64,000 nt of DNA from Gammaproteobacteria bacterium. GTDB taxonomy: Bacteria; Pseudomonadota; Gammaproteobacteria; Burkholderiales; Sulfuricellaceae. The translations under genes were made by a program, and so were the position numbers. This document shows, in pieces, positions 45,889 to 55,965 of this stretch. The first letter of the stretch is position 1, and each line of letters starts with the position of its first letter. The stretch lies in NCBI GenBank assembly GCA_018824405.1, contig JAHJGO010000027.1, positions 19,512 to 83,511 on the forward strand, read 5' to 3'. Below the pieces are notes generated by a model, which saw only the letters and a program-made list of their open reading frames with translations, had not been told where the DNA came from and did no database searches.

Positions 45889-47737
45889 GAACGATTTCGT
45901 GACGACGCATCTGGCGGAATGTATCTCCCGCTACCAGTCCGCCATTCCCGGCCTGGTCGATCTCGGCAGGCAACTGCAAGACCTTTCCACATCAAGCTCG
46001 GGCGCTCCCGATGAGTTTATCGACCTCTACGAACAGTGCTACCCCTTGCTGGAAAAGGCGATGTGGTCTGCCGGATCGGATTTTCACCCGCTGCTGGATA
46101 ACTACCAGGCCCTGTTCCGCGAGCATGAATCCCTGATTCAGCAGAGGGGCGATGATCGTCACCACTTCATCCTGAGCATCCCGGTGGCGGACCGCCCGCC
46201 CCACCTGCGCGCCTGCCTGGAAAGCATTTACCAGGTCTGCACGCTGTACGACTATGGCGGGAAAACTTCCGGCGCGTGGGACAAGATCAGGATCATCGTC
46301 GCCGAGGACAGCCGCGATGAAAACAACATCCGCCGCCACCTGGAACTGGTGGAAGAATACCGGCACAAAGGCCTGCAGGTCCTCCACTTCGGGTTAAGCG
46401 AACAGTATGAGCTGCTGCAATCCCTCCCACCGCACCAGCGGGAACAATTGGGCCATCTGCTCACTACCCAACCCAGGGAAAGGTTTTATCTCAAAGGGCA
46501 GGCCGCCAACCGCAACCTCAGCTATCTGAAGTTTCTGCAACTGACGCAAAACAGGGACAGAACCCTGTATTACCTGGTCGACAGCGACCAGCATTTTTGC
46601 GTGAATCGGCAGACCGAAGCCGGCGAAGAGGCTGTATACGCGCTGAACTATTTCCACGCCATCGACCAGATATTCCGCACCACCGACACCCTGATGCTGA
46701 CCGGCAAAATGGTCGGCGACCCGCCCGTATCACCCTCGGTGATGGCTGTCAATTTCCTCGACGACGTGACGGCCTTTTTTACGCGCCTGGCCGGACTGGA
46801 TAGTGCGCAGGCCTGCCGCTTTCATGGCTCGCAGGGGCCGCTTGCAGGCGGCGCCGCCTATCACGACATGGCTGGGCTGTTCGGCTTCGAGCACAAACCA
46901 ACAAGCTTCGATTACCCATGCCAACTTGAAGGCGAACATGACCATGGCGCCTGTCTGACGGACTTCGCCCGGCGGCTCAATGCCTTCTTCTTCGGCGAAC
47001 ACCTTTTCCGCAAGTCCTGGTTTTCCTACGGCAGCGGTTTCACCCAACTCGCCCCCGCGCGGACAGTTTATCCCGGCAATTACGTTGTCAACTACGCCGG
47101 ACTGAAATACATCATTCCCTTCGGCCACTTGCGCCTACGTATGTCCGGCCCCACGGCCGGGCGGCTGATTGCCGCCGAGATTGTCGGGCGCTTTGCCGCG
47201 TGCAACCTGCCCAACCTGCACCGGCGTACCACCGAGGCGGGACTGGACGACGATTTCCGACCCGGCGTGGAACTGGACGGAGCACAACAAAGCATCGATC
47301 TGTCCAACGAGTTCGAACGCCAGTTCTTCGGCGACCTGATGCTGTTTTCCACCGAAGAACTGGTCAAACAGGCGGATGTGAACCAGCCCTTTGCCCAGAA
47401 AGTAATCGAGGCAGTCATTGCCGGGAAAGAGGCCGAACTACTGGCGCTGTACCAGCAAAAGCATGAAGCCATCGTCGCCAGGAACCGGAAACTGCATGAG
47501 CTCGTGTTCAACGCCGGGCACTGGTGGGTGCGCTCGCCCGGGCTGGCGCCTGCCTTGCGGCAAGTCCAGTCCTTCATCGACAACATCGAGCGCAATTTTG
47601 GCGAACACGCCCCGGCCTGGCGCCAGATCCAGTCAGCCGGGCATCGCGCGCAGCGCAAACACCAGATCGTCGAGGCATTGATGCATTACCGGGCCGAGCG
47701 GGATGCCTGGGATAGCCTGTTCCAGGAAGTTGTCTAA
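45857..47737 (+). CDS. Large GT-A-like protein of unknown function
   Basis: This 626-residue cytosolic protein has no close family I can name. Residues 95-250 look like a nucleotide-diphosphosugar transferase fold: HFILSIPVADRPPHLRACLESI, then IRIIVAEDSRDENNI, and a DxD-type metal motif in LYYLVDSDQHFCVN. Further on are histidine- and aromatic-rich stretches (FSYGSGFTQLAPARTVYPGNYVVNYAG), and a helical C-terminus. No signal peptide or membrane span. The start lies inside the preceding ThDP-enzyme gene, so the two are translationally coupled. A glycosyltransferase acting on a product of that enzyme is one reading, but it is inference. Confidence 0.6.
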   Translation: MHIRIILPGARNDFVTTHLAECISRYQSAIPGLVDLGRQLQDLSTSSSGAPDEFIDLYEQCYPLLEKAMWSAGSDFHPLLDNYQALFREHESLIQQRGDDRHHFILSIPVADRPPHLRACLESIYQVCTLYDYGGKTSGAWDKIRIIVAEDSRDENNIRRHLELVEEYRHKGLQVLHFGLSEQYELLQSLPPHQREQLGHLLTTQPRERFYLKGQAANRNLSYLKFLQLTQNRDRTLYYLVDSDQHFCVNRQTEAGEEAVYALNYFHAIDQIFRTTDTLMLTGKMVGDPPVSPSVMAVNFLDDVTAFFTRLAGLDSAQACRFHGSQGPLAGGAAYHDMAGLFGFEHKPTSFDYPCQLEGEHDHGACLTDFARRLNAFFFGEHLFRKSWFSYGSGFTQLAPARTVYPGNYVVNYAGLKYIIPFGHLRLRMSGPTAGRLIAAEIVGRFAACNLPNLHRRTTEAGLDDDFRPGVELDGAQQSIDLSNEFERQFFGDLMLFSTEELVKQADVNQPFAQKVIEAVIAGKEAELLALYQQKHEAIVARNRKLHELVFNAGHWWVRSPGLAPALRQVQSFIDNIERNFGEHAPAWRQIQSAGHRAQRKHQIVEALMHYRAERDAWDSLFQEVV

Positions 47738-47776
47738 CCGGGCCGGATAGCAAAACACTATCGATCACATTGCCAA

Positions 47777-47797
47777 AATCAATTAGATTTATTGATT
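47777..47797. promoter_or_regulatory. LysR-type (OxyR-like) operator before katG
   Basis: AATCAAT (47777-47783) and ATTGATT (47791-47797) form a perfect inverted repeat with a seven-base spacer, fitting the T-N11-A pattern of LysR-family sites. A TATATT at 47807-47812 could be the -10 box, leaving a poor -35 overlapped by the operator, as for an activated promoter. OxyR is the natural candidate for katG. The assignment is inferred. Confidence 0.5.
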
Positions 47798-47831
47798 CCA
47801 AAAGCATATATTGGATTGTGCATTCAATTAA

Positions 47832-50018
<2,187 letters not shown>

Positions 50019-50049
50019 TCCTGGAAGATAGGTCTTAAAAGTCCCATAT

Positions 50050-50102
50050 CGCGCAGCCTCGGCCTGACATCGGGTGATTCCGATCCAGGCTGGGGATGCG
50101 CG
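50050..50102. other. Long imperfect hairpin after katG
   Basis: CGCGCA at 50050-50055 pairs with TGCGCG at 50097-50102, continued by AGCC/GGCT. There is no T-run, so it is not a standard intrinsic terminator. It lies between katG and the convergent sulfotransferase-like gene and may shield both 3' ends. Confidence 0.4.
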
Positions 50103-50147
50103 AATCTTTGTCCGCGGCTGAGCTTTAAGAGTCTGTTTCGGTCGGCC

Positions 50148-50906
50148 TTAATCCAGACTGACCGAATCCGCCGCATTCCCGATAATCTGCCGGCGGCATT
50201 CCCGGTAAACCTCTCGCGCCGCACGCAACACATCCTCCGGAATGGAAACATGCGAGTAATCGACCGGTGTCCTGTCGATGCTTCCGCTATGAATGCGCTC
50301 GGACGAGTCGCCTTTTCTGGCCTTGCCAGTATGGCTGAAAACCTGATAGCGCTCGCTTAATGGCGAATCCAGCTCCAGCCATTCGGATAGTCTGGGAAGA
50401 AGGTTCTCCGGCGCGCGTTGCAACAACTCGGCATCGAAATAGTAATAAGGCTGACTGGCCGTCCGGCTGAAGTCGGCGAGCGCCTGGATGCGTGTGATGT
50501 AGTAATTCGCTGCCTCAAGGGGAGAGGCGTAAAGGTCATCGATCTCTTTTTGCGCAAACAAATTAACGATGCTTTTGATCGTGTGTTCCGGTTCCAGCAG
50601 CGAGATCAGCATCTTGATATTCGCCAGCCCAAGCTGCTCGGGCTTCAACACATAGTCGTTATGCAGCAGCTTGTCGAAAAGATAAAGGCTGTTTTCCTTG
50701 AGCACATCACCCTCCAGGAACATCTCAAGCTGCCTGTCCAGCGCGGATGCGTCCTCATAGCTGATATGCATTTCATAGTAGCCATTGATCTCCGGGTGCG
50801 AGCCGAGAATGTGCCCAGCCAGGCTGGTAAAGGCGCGCATGTGACTCAGCAGGAAAATTCTGGCGTGTGGTTCAGAAGAAGCATTCATACAATTCAGACA
50901 GCTCAA
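50148..50906 (-). CDS. Sulfotransferase-like protein
   Basis: This 252-residue protein opens with RIFLLSHMRAFTSLAGHILGSHPEINGYYEMH, which resembles the PAPS-binding loop and following helix of sulfotransferases (usual pattern hhG.pRSGTTLL..lL..HP....E). The loop is degenerate: the glycine and first serine/threonine are replaced, leaving RAFTS. The rest, including ENLLPRLSEWLELDSPLSERY, fits the family helices. Its acceptor is unknown and PAPS use is not certain. It is the last gene of a three-gene minus-strand cassette, 35 bases after the PDC-sensor gene. Confidence 0.6.
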   Translation of the reverse strand: MSCLNCMNASSEPHARIFLLSHMRAFTSLAGHILGSHPEINGYYEMHISYEDASALDRQLEMFLEGDVLKENSLYLFDKLLHNDYVLKPEQLGLANIKMLISLLEPEHTIKSIVNLFAQKEIDDLYASPLEAANYYITRIQALADFSRTASQPYYYFDAELLQRAPENLLPRLSEWLELDSPLSERYQVFSHTGKARKGDSSERIHSGSIDRTPVDYSHVSIPEDVLRAAREVYRECRRQIIGNAADSVSLD

Positions 50907-50941
50907 ATCGCTTAATTGCTAGGCGACAAGTCTAGCATTGC

Positions 50942-51877
50942 CTAAAACCAGAACGAGGTATCTTTCAGCAGGAATTCCACGTGCGGCATGTAGTGCGAGC
51001 CATCGCAGGAGAAGGTCAGGCTGATCATGCCGTTGAATATATTGATCGATGCCGTGCGCAGATAGATGGTCGGGTCGGCAAGACGCAGGGATTTCATGGT
51101 ATCCAGAATCCGCCGGATATCGACCTGCTCGATCGCTGCATTGCTTGGATAGGGGTGGGTCGGGAAGAGCAGGCAGATATCCGGGTCGTTCAGCGCCTCG
51201 TGATCCAGCATGTGATAGATGAAGGGATCATCCACTTTCCAGATTGTGACCCGGCTGCTGGAGAAGTGGATTATGCATTGAAACACGCCACGATGCGTCA
51301 GCAGCTCCTCCAGAATGGACAGCGCCTGATCCATATTTCGATCCATCGGACTTTCACTGCGCGACTGCAGAAACACCGTGCTGCGAATCGCCGGGTCCCC
51401 CTTGACCTGCATCCAGTAGCCGGGCTCATGATAGAGCTCGGCGGTGACGGGCAGGTTGCGCAAGTCAAAGTCGGCGCCGAGATAGCCCAGTGAGCGAGAG
51501 TCTGCGCGTACAAGCTGCAGTGCCGTGAGCGATGGCCGGCGACTCAGCAGACTGATGTAGGCATCTGAAAGCAGAAACCCCCAGCTTGGTACGACTTCCT
51601 TCATATAGGGGCGCTGGGAACGGTCTCGTCCGAAATGTGCCGGCGCAAGCCCCGCCTGACCAACGTTATCGCAAATCTGAATACCATCCGTGTTTACGCA
51701 GTACAGGTATGTGCAATAGGGGATCGTGGTAAAACCTTCGGTAAGTATCGCATCCAGCTGCTCACGATCATCCCATACTGGCGCGCACTTTTCAGCCAGA
51801 TACGCCAGCGGTTCACGCAGCTTGCGCGCCAGCTCTTCCCGTTGCAGGTAGATGCTGTCTTTCCATGAGTTTTTCAT
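50942..51877 (-). CDS. Soluble PDC/Cache-like sensor protein
   Basis: This 311-residue protein has no signal peptide or membrane span. Residues 30-170 resemble a PDC/Cache sensor fold: TTIPYCTYLYCVNTDGIQICDNVGQ, then RDRSQRPYMKEVVPSWGFLLSDAYISLLSRRPSLTALQLVRAD and LGYLGADFDLRNLP. The C-terminal half is unfamiliar. PDC domains are normally extracytoplasmic parts of chemoreceptors or kinases; a free-standing cytoplasmic one would need a partner. It lies between a small unknown gene and the sulfotransferase-like gene, same strand. Confidence 0.65.
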   Translation of the reverse strand: MKNSWKDSIYLQREELARKLREPLAYLAEKCAPVWDDREQLDAILTEGFTTIPYCTYLYCVNTDGIQICDNVGQAGLAPAHFGRDRSQRPYMKEVVPSWGFLLSDAYISLLSRRPSLTALQLVRADSRSLGYLGADFDLRNLPVTAELYHEPGYWMQVKGDPAIRSTVFLQSRSESPMDRNMDQALSILEELLTHRGVFQCIIHFSSSRVTIWKVDDPFIYHMLDHEALNDPDICLLFPTHPYPSNAAIEQVDIRRILDTMKSLRLADPTIYLRTASINIFNGMISLTFSCDGSHYMPHVEFLLKDTSFWF

Positions 51878-51935
51878 ACAGCCGCCACTTTCAATAAACG
51901 AATCATTTTCGCGGCGACTTATCCCAGAGAGGTCT

Positions 51936-52190
51936 TTAGATTCTCAAAAGATTGGCCCCGGGAGGATCGGTCCGGAAATTTTCCGCAATCAGATCATCCA
52001 GCCCACGAGTAGCCAGAGGCGCCATAGCTGGATATTTTATAACACCACTGCCGGATGTGTTGACCCATTCCTTAATTTTCATCAGATCATCCACGGACAA
52101 CACGGACTTGTGGTTTTCATGTTTCCAATGGGAACATAAATCAACAGCCAGTGCGTAAGCCAGTTCATAGCCGGGATATGAAGTCGCCAT
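51936..52190 (-). CDS. Hypothetical small protein, first gene of the minus-strand cassette
   Basis: This 84-residue acidic, soluble protein is not recognised (MATSYPGYELAYALAVDLCS, then KSVLSVDDLMKIKEWVNTSGSGVIKYPAMAPLATRGLDDLI). The ATG at 52190 is preceded by AAGGAG at good spacing; an upstream in-frame ATG at 52217 lacks one. The sensor gene follows after 58 bases on the same strand, so the three genes probably share a transcript. Confidence 0.68.
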   Translation of the reverse strand: MATSYPGYELAYALAVDLCSHWKHENHKSVLSVDDLMKIKEWVNTSGSGVIKYPAMAPLATRGLDDLIAENFRTDPPGANLLRI

Positions 52191-52297
52191 GTTATTTCTC
52201 CTTTTCAGAATAATCAAATAACATGAGGCACTCTATCCGGTACATGTTGCGCCGTGATGACAGCGGTATTCTCGTAGCCTTCATGGCTGTTCAGGCC

Positions 52298-52336
52298 CTG
52301 TTATGGCGAAGGGAAAGTAATGCTTCGCCATAACAG
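52298..52336. promoter_or_regulatory. Perfect 14-bp inverted repeat in the HU / cassette intergenic region
   Basis: CTGTTATGGCGAAG (52298-52311) and CTTCGCCATAACAG (52323-52336) are perfect inverted copies with an 11-base loop. It lies in the 267-base divergent gap, about 110 bases from the minus-strand cassette and 120 from the HU gene. There is no T-run on either side. It could be an operator, an attenuator or a remnant end. Confidence 0.6.
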
Positions 52337-52391
52337 ATAGCGGATTTGCAGGGTGAAATGCACACTTTTAGCGACGAATTGCAAATGTAGC

Positions 52392-52421
52392 TTGGCTTGA
52401 GAGTCTTTTATCCCCTAAAAT
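52392..52421 (+). promoter_or_regulatory. Putative sigma-70 promoter of the HU gene
   Basis: TTGGCT (52392-52397) and TAAAAT (52416-52421) are spaced by 18 bases and lie about 37 bases before the HU start codon. The -10 box is good and the -35 box moderate. Confidence 0.45.
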
Positions 52422-52457
52422 CCCTACACCCATTCACCATAACAAGGAGTCAGCAAC

Positions 52458-52757
52458 ATGAACAAAGGCGAAATAGTTGATGCTGTAGCTAAAATCACCC
52501 AGCATTCAAAAGCTCAGACAGGGGAAATGTTTGATGCATTCGTAGCCGTGGTGCAAAACGCACTGAGCAGCGGCGACAATGTGCAGATGATCGGCTTTGG
52601 TACGTTTGCCGTTGAAGAGCGCGCAGCGCGCGTCGGTCGCAACCCGGCCACCGGCAAGGAACTCAAAATCCCGGCCAAGAAAGTCGTCAAATTCAAAGTG
52701 GGTGCAAAACTGAAAGACGCTGTTGCCGGCGTCAAGACAACCGCCAAGAAAAAGTAA
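52458..52757 (+). CDS. hup: HU-family nucleoid DNA-binding protein
   Basis: This 99-residue histone-like protein has the HU/IHF fold. MNKGEIVDAVAKITQHSKAQTGEMFDAF forms the dimerisation helices. GDNVQMIGFGTFAVEERAARVGRNPATG is the DNA-binding arm with the RNPxTG tip. KIPAKKVVKFKVGAKLKDAV follows. It ends in a short lysine-rich tail (KTTAKKK). AAGGAG precedes the ATG. A terminator follows at 52769. Confidence 0.95.
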   Translation: MNKGEIVDAVAKITQHSKAQTGEMFDAFVAVVQNALSSGDNVQMIGFGTFAVEERAARVGRNPATGKELKIPAKKVVKFKVGAKLKDAVAGVKTTAKKK

Positions 52758-52768
52758 TTCGTATATTC

Positions 52769-52796
52769 GGGCGGCCCCATTGGCCGCCCATTTTCA
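52769..52796 (+). terminator. Rho-independent terminator after the HU gene
   Basis: GGGCGGCC (52769-52776) pairs with GGCCGCCC (52782-52789) around a five-base loop, followed by ATTTTCATT. It separates the HU gene from convergent ilvA. Confidence 0.85.
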
Positions 52797-52880
52797 TTAT
52801 TTCTCCGGCTTAATCTTTAAGCCCGCACAACTTCCCGCCCATTCTTTCCAACATCCGCCCCAACCGACGCAGCGGATGCA

Positions 52881-54392
52881 CTACCCCAGAAACAGCTTGT
52901 AAGCCGGATTCTCGTTTTCGTCCCAGTAGCGGTAGCCCAGCTTGTCCAGAAACTCCGTGAATGCCGCCTTGTCCTGCGGCGGCACCTGGATGCCGACCAG
53001 AATACGACCATAATCGGTGCCATGATTGCGGTAGTGGAACAGGCTGATATTCCAGTTGTGGCTCATGCTGTTAAGAAAGCGCATGAGTGCGCCAGGACGT
53101 TCCGGGAATTCAAAGCGGTACACCAGTTCGTCCTTCGCCAGCGGGGCGTGCCCGCCCACCAGGTGGCGGATGTGCAGCTTGCCCATTTCATTGTCGGACA
53201 AATCGAGCGCCGGCAAGCCTTTTTGTTCCAGTGCTGCCAGCAGCTTGCTCACCTCGCCCCGGTTATGCACCTGCACCCCGACGAAAACATGCGCATTGGC
53301 AGGGTCGGAGAAGCGGTAGTTGAATTCGGTAATGCTGCGCGGTCCGATCAGGGAGCAAAAATCCTTGAAGCTGCCCGGCCGCTCCGGAATGGTAACGGCA
53401 AACAGCCCCTCGCGCTGCTCGCCCAGTTCAGCACGCTCCGCCACATGGCGCAGCCGGTCAAAGTTCATGTTGGCGCCGGAAGCGATGGCCACCAGATTCT
53501 TGTTTTTCAGCTTCTGCCGCTTGGCGTAGAGCTTGGCGCCCGCAATGGAGAGCGCACCGGCAGGCTCGAGGATGGAGCGCGTATCCTCGAATACATCCTT
53601 GATCGCAGCGCAAATGGCGTCGGTATCCACCAGGATCACTTCATCCACCAGCTCCTGGCACATGCGGAAGGTTTCCTCTCCCACCTGCTTCACCGCCACG
53701 CCATCGGCAAAAATCCCCACCTGAGGGAGTATCACGCGCTCCTTCAGGCGCAACGACTGATACATGGCATCGGCGTCCACCGGCTCGACACCGATAATCT
53801 TGATTTCCGGCCGCAAGCGCTTGACGTAAGCCGCCACGCCGGCAATCAGCCCGCCCCCGCCCACCGGCACGAAAATGGCATGTATCGGTCCGCTGTGCTG
53901 GCGCAGTATCTCCATGCCGACAGTGCCCTGGCCGGCAATGACTTCGGGGTCGTCATAGGGATGGACAAAGGTCAGTTTCTTTTCTTTCGCCAGTTCCACC
54001 GCGTGGGTGTAGGCATCGGAATAGGAATCGCCGTGCAGCACGACCTGGGCGCCGCGCGACTCAACCGCGTTGATCTTGATCTGCGGCGTGGTCGCAGGCA
54101 TCACGATCACGGCTTCGCACTTGAGTCGTTGCGCAGCCAGCGCCACACCTTGCGCATGGTTGCCGGCTGAGGCCGCGATGACGCCACGCTTCAGCGTCGC
54201 CCGCGGCAACTGCGCCATCTTGTTGTAAGCCCCGCGCAGCTTGAAGGAGAACACCGGCTGCATGTCCTCGCGCTTCAGCAGAAGCGTGTTGCCCATCCTG
54301 CCGGAAAGATTGGGCGCGACTTCCAGCGGGCTTTCGATCGCCACATCATAAACACGGGCGGTAAGAATTTTTTCCAGGTAGTCGATTGGCAT
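52881..54392 (-). CDS. ilvA: Threonine ammonia-lyase, biosynthetic
   Basis: IlvA deaminates threonine to 2-oxobutanoate for isoleucine synthesis. The 503-residue protein has the PLP lysine in FSFKLRGAYNKMAQL, the phosphate-binding VGGGGLIAGVAAYVK and the ASGANMNFDRLRH segment. Two C-terminal ACT-like regulatory domains follow (ITEFNYRFSDPANAHVFVGV and YRFEFPERPGALMRFLNSM). The two regulatory domains mark the isoleucine-inhibited biosynthetic form. It is divergent from rpiA. Confidence 0.96.
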   Translation of the reverse strand: MPIDYLEKILTARVYDVAIESPLEVAPNLSGRMGNTLLLKREDMQPVFSFKLRGAYNKMAQLPRATLKRGVIAASAGNHAQGVALAAQRLKCEAVIVMPATTPQIKINAVESRGAQVVLHGDSYSDAYTHAVELAKEKKLTFVHPYDDPEVIAGQGTVGMEILRQHSGPIHAIFVPVGGGGLIAGVAAYVKRLRPEIKIIGVEPVDADAMYQSLRLKERVILPQVGIFADGVAVKQVGEETFRMCQELVDEVILVDTDAICAAIKDVFEDTRSILEPAGALSIAGAKLYAKRQKLKNKNLVAIASGANMNFDRLRHVAERAELGEQREGLFAVTIPERPGSFKDFCSLIGPRSITEFNYRFSDPANAHVFVGVQVHNRGEVSKLLAALEQKGLPALDLSDNEMGKLHIRHLVGGHAPLAKDELVYRFEFPERPGALMRFLNSMSHNWNISLFHYRNHGTDYGRILVGIQVPPQDKAAFTEFLDKLGYRYWDENENPAYKLFLG

Positions 54393-54530
54393 AAGGCTAA
54401 GCAGTTGAAGGTATATGTGCCGAAGATTAACAGGAATCGGCGTTTTTGAGCAGGTGGGCTATAGCCTAAATCGCTGCTAGCCGCTATCCTTTATGTTTTT
54501 AGAACCGAATGTTTTGGAAGCCCAACGAAA

Positions 54531-55190
54531 ATGACTCAAGACGAACTGAAACAGGCCGTTGCACGCGCCGCCATTGAACATGTACCCAGCGGCATTATCG
54601 GTGTGGGCACCGGATCCACCGCCAACTTTTTCATCGATGAACTGGCAAAGATCAAGCACAAGCTGGACGGCGCGGTCGCAAGCTCCGAAGCTACCGCCCA
54701 GCGCCTGAAGAAGCATGGCATCGAAGTGCTCGACATGAACAGCGTGACCGAACTCGCGGTGTATGTCGATGGCGCGGACGAAATCACCGAACACATGCAC
54801 ATGATCAAGGGCGGCGGCGGCGCCCTGACGCGGGAAAAAATCGTCGCTGCATGCAGCAAAAAATTCGTGTGTATCGCCGACGGCAGCAAGCTGGTCGGCA
54901 TGCTGGGTAAATTTCCCCTGCCGGTAGAAGTCATTCCCATGGCCCGCAGCTATGTAGCACGCCAGCTCACCAAACTGGGTGGGCAACCGGTGCTGCGCCA
55001 GGGCTTCACCACCGATAATGGCAATGTAATTCTCGATGTCCACAACCTGCAGATCATGAATCCGGTCGAACTGGAAATCGCCATTAACCAGATTACCGGC
55101 GTAGTCACCAATGGCCTGTTTGCCTGCCGGCCGGCAGATGTGCTGCTGCTTGGTGCCGCCGATGGCGTCAAAACCATGACCGTAAAATAA
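54531..55190 (+). CDS. rpiA: Ribose-5-phosphate isomerase A
   Basis: RpiA interconverts ribose 5-phosphate and ribulose 5-phosphate in the pentose phosphate or Calvin cycles. The 219-residue enzyme has [64 protein letters not shown] with catalytic residues, and [13 protein letters not shown] at the C-terminus. It is divergent from ilvA. A 67-base gap with a GGAGG site leads to phoU. Confidence 0.96.
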   Translation: MTQDELKQAVARAAIEHVPSGIIGVGTGSTANFFIDELAKIKHKLDGAVASSEATAQRLKKHGIEVLDMNSVTELAVYVDGADEITEHMHMIKGGGGALTREKIVAACSKKFVCIADGSKLVGMLGKFPLPVEVIPMARSYVARQLTKLGGQPVLRQGFTTDNGNVILDVHNLQIMNPVELEIAINQITGVVTNGLFACRPADVLLLGAADGVKTMTVK

Positions 55191-55257
55191 CAATTTCACA
55201 ATAAAAACATACTTCAGAACCCGCCAATTGGGCACGCTGTAAGGAGGAGAACCGACC

Positions 55258-55962
55258 ATGTCTCAGGAGCACATCTTCAAACAATTCGACGCTGAGCTGG
55301 AGCAGGTCCGCTCACGCATTCTGAAAATGGGCGGTCTGGTGGAAGAGCAGATCACCAAGGCCATTAAAGCCCTGACCGATGGCGATCTGGTCCTGGCGGA
55401 CGAAGTCATTGCCAACGATATCCATATCAATGATCTGGAAATCCAGATCGACGAGGAATGCACCAAGATCATCGCGCTCCGCCAACCCACCGCTGGCGAC
55501 CTGCGCATGATCATGACCGTGGAAAAAACCATCACCGACCTGGAACGGATCGGCGACAAGGCTGAAAAAATCGCCCGCATGGCCAAAAAGATTTACGGTG
55601 CGGACCGACTTTCCACCCCGCGTTTTACCGAAATCAAGCACATGAGCGACATGGTGCTGGAAATGCTGCGCGCATCACTGGATGCCTTCGCCCGTCTCGA
55701 CGTATCTGCTGCAACCCAGCTGAAGCGCCAGGATATCCAGGTGGACGAGGAATTCGATGCAGTGCTGCGTCATCTGATCACATTCATGATGGAAGATCCA
55801 CGCATGATCTCGACCTCCATCGACATCCTGTTTGCCGCCAAGGCAGTGGAGCGCATCGGCGACCACGCCAAGAATATCGCGGGCTACGTGGTTTACATGG
55901 CCCAGGGCAAAGTGGTGCGTCACGCCAGCATGGAAGAAATGGAGCGCAAGATCGGGAAATAA
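55258..55962 (+). CDS. phoU: Phosphate signalling protein PhoU
   Basis: PhoU is a peripheral regulator linking the PstSCAB phosphate transporter and PhoR. The 234-residue protein is two three-helix bundles, with metal-site patterns DLRMIMTVEKTITDLERIGDKAEKIAR and FAAKAVERIGDHAKNIAGYV. AAGGAGGAG precedes the ATG. ppx starts three bases after its stop. No pst or phoBR genes are in the window. Confidence 0.96.
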   Translation: MSQEHIFKQFDAELEQVRSRILKMGGLVEEQITKAIKALTDGDLVLADEVIANDIHINDLEIQIDEECTKIIALRQPTAGDLRMIMTVEKTITDLERIGDKAEKIARMAKKIYGADRLSTPRFTEIKHMSDMVLEMLRASLDAFARLDVSAATQLKRQDIQVDEEFDAVLRHLITFMMEDPRMISTSIDILFAAKAVERIGDHAKNIAGYVVYMAQGKVVRHASMEEMERKIGK

Positions 55963-55965
55963 GTC

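Noticed and set aside
53022..54170. 382-codon plus-strand frame opposite ilvA.
   Set aside because: ilvA has full motifs and regulatory domains on the minus strand; the antisense frame is low-complexity His/Arg/Gly-rich.
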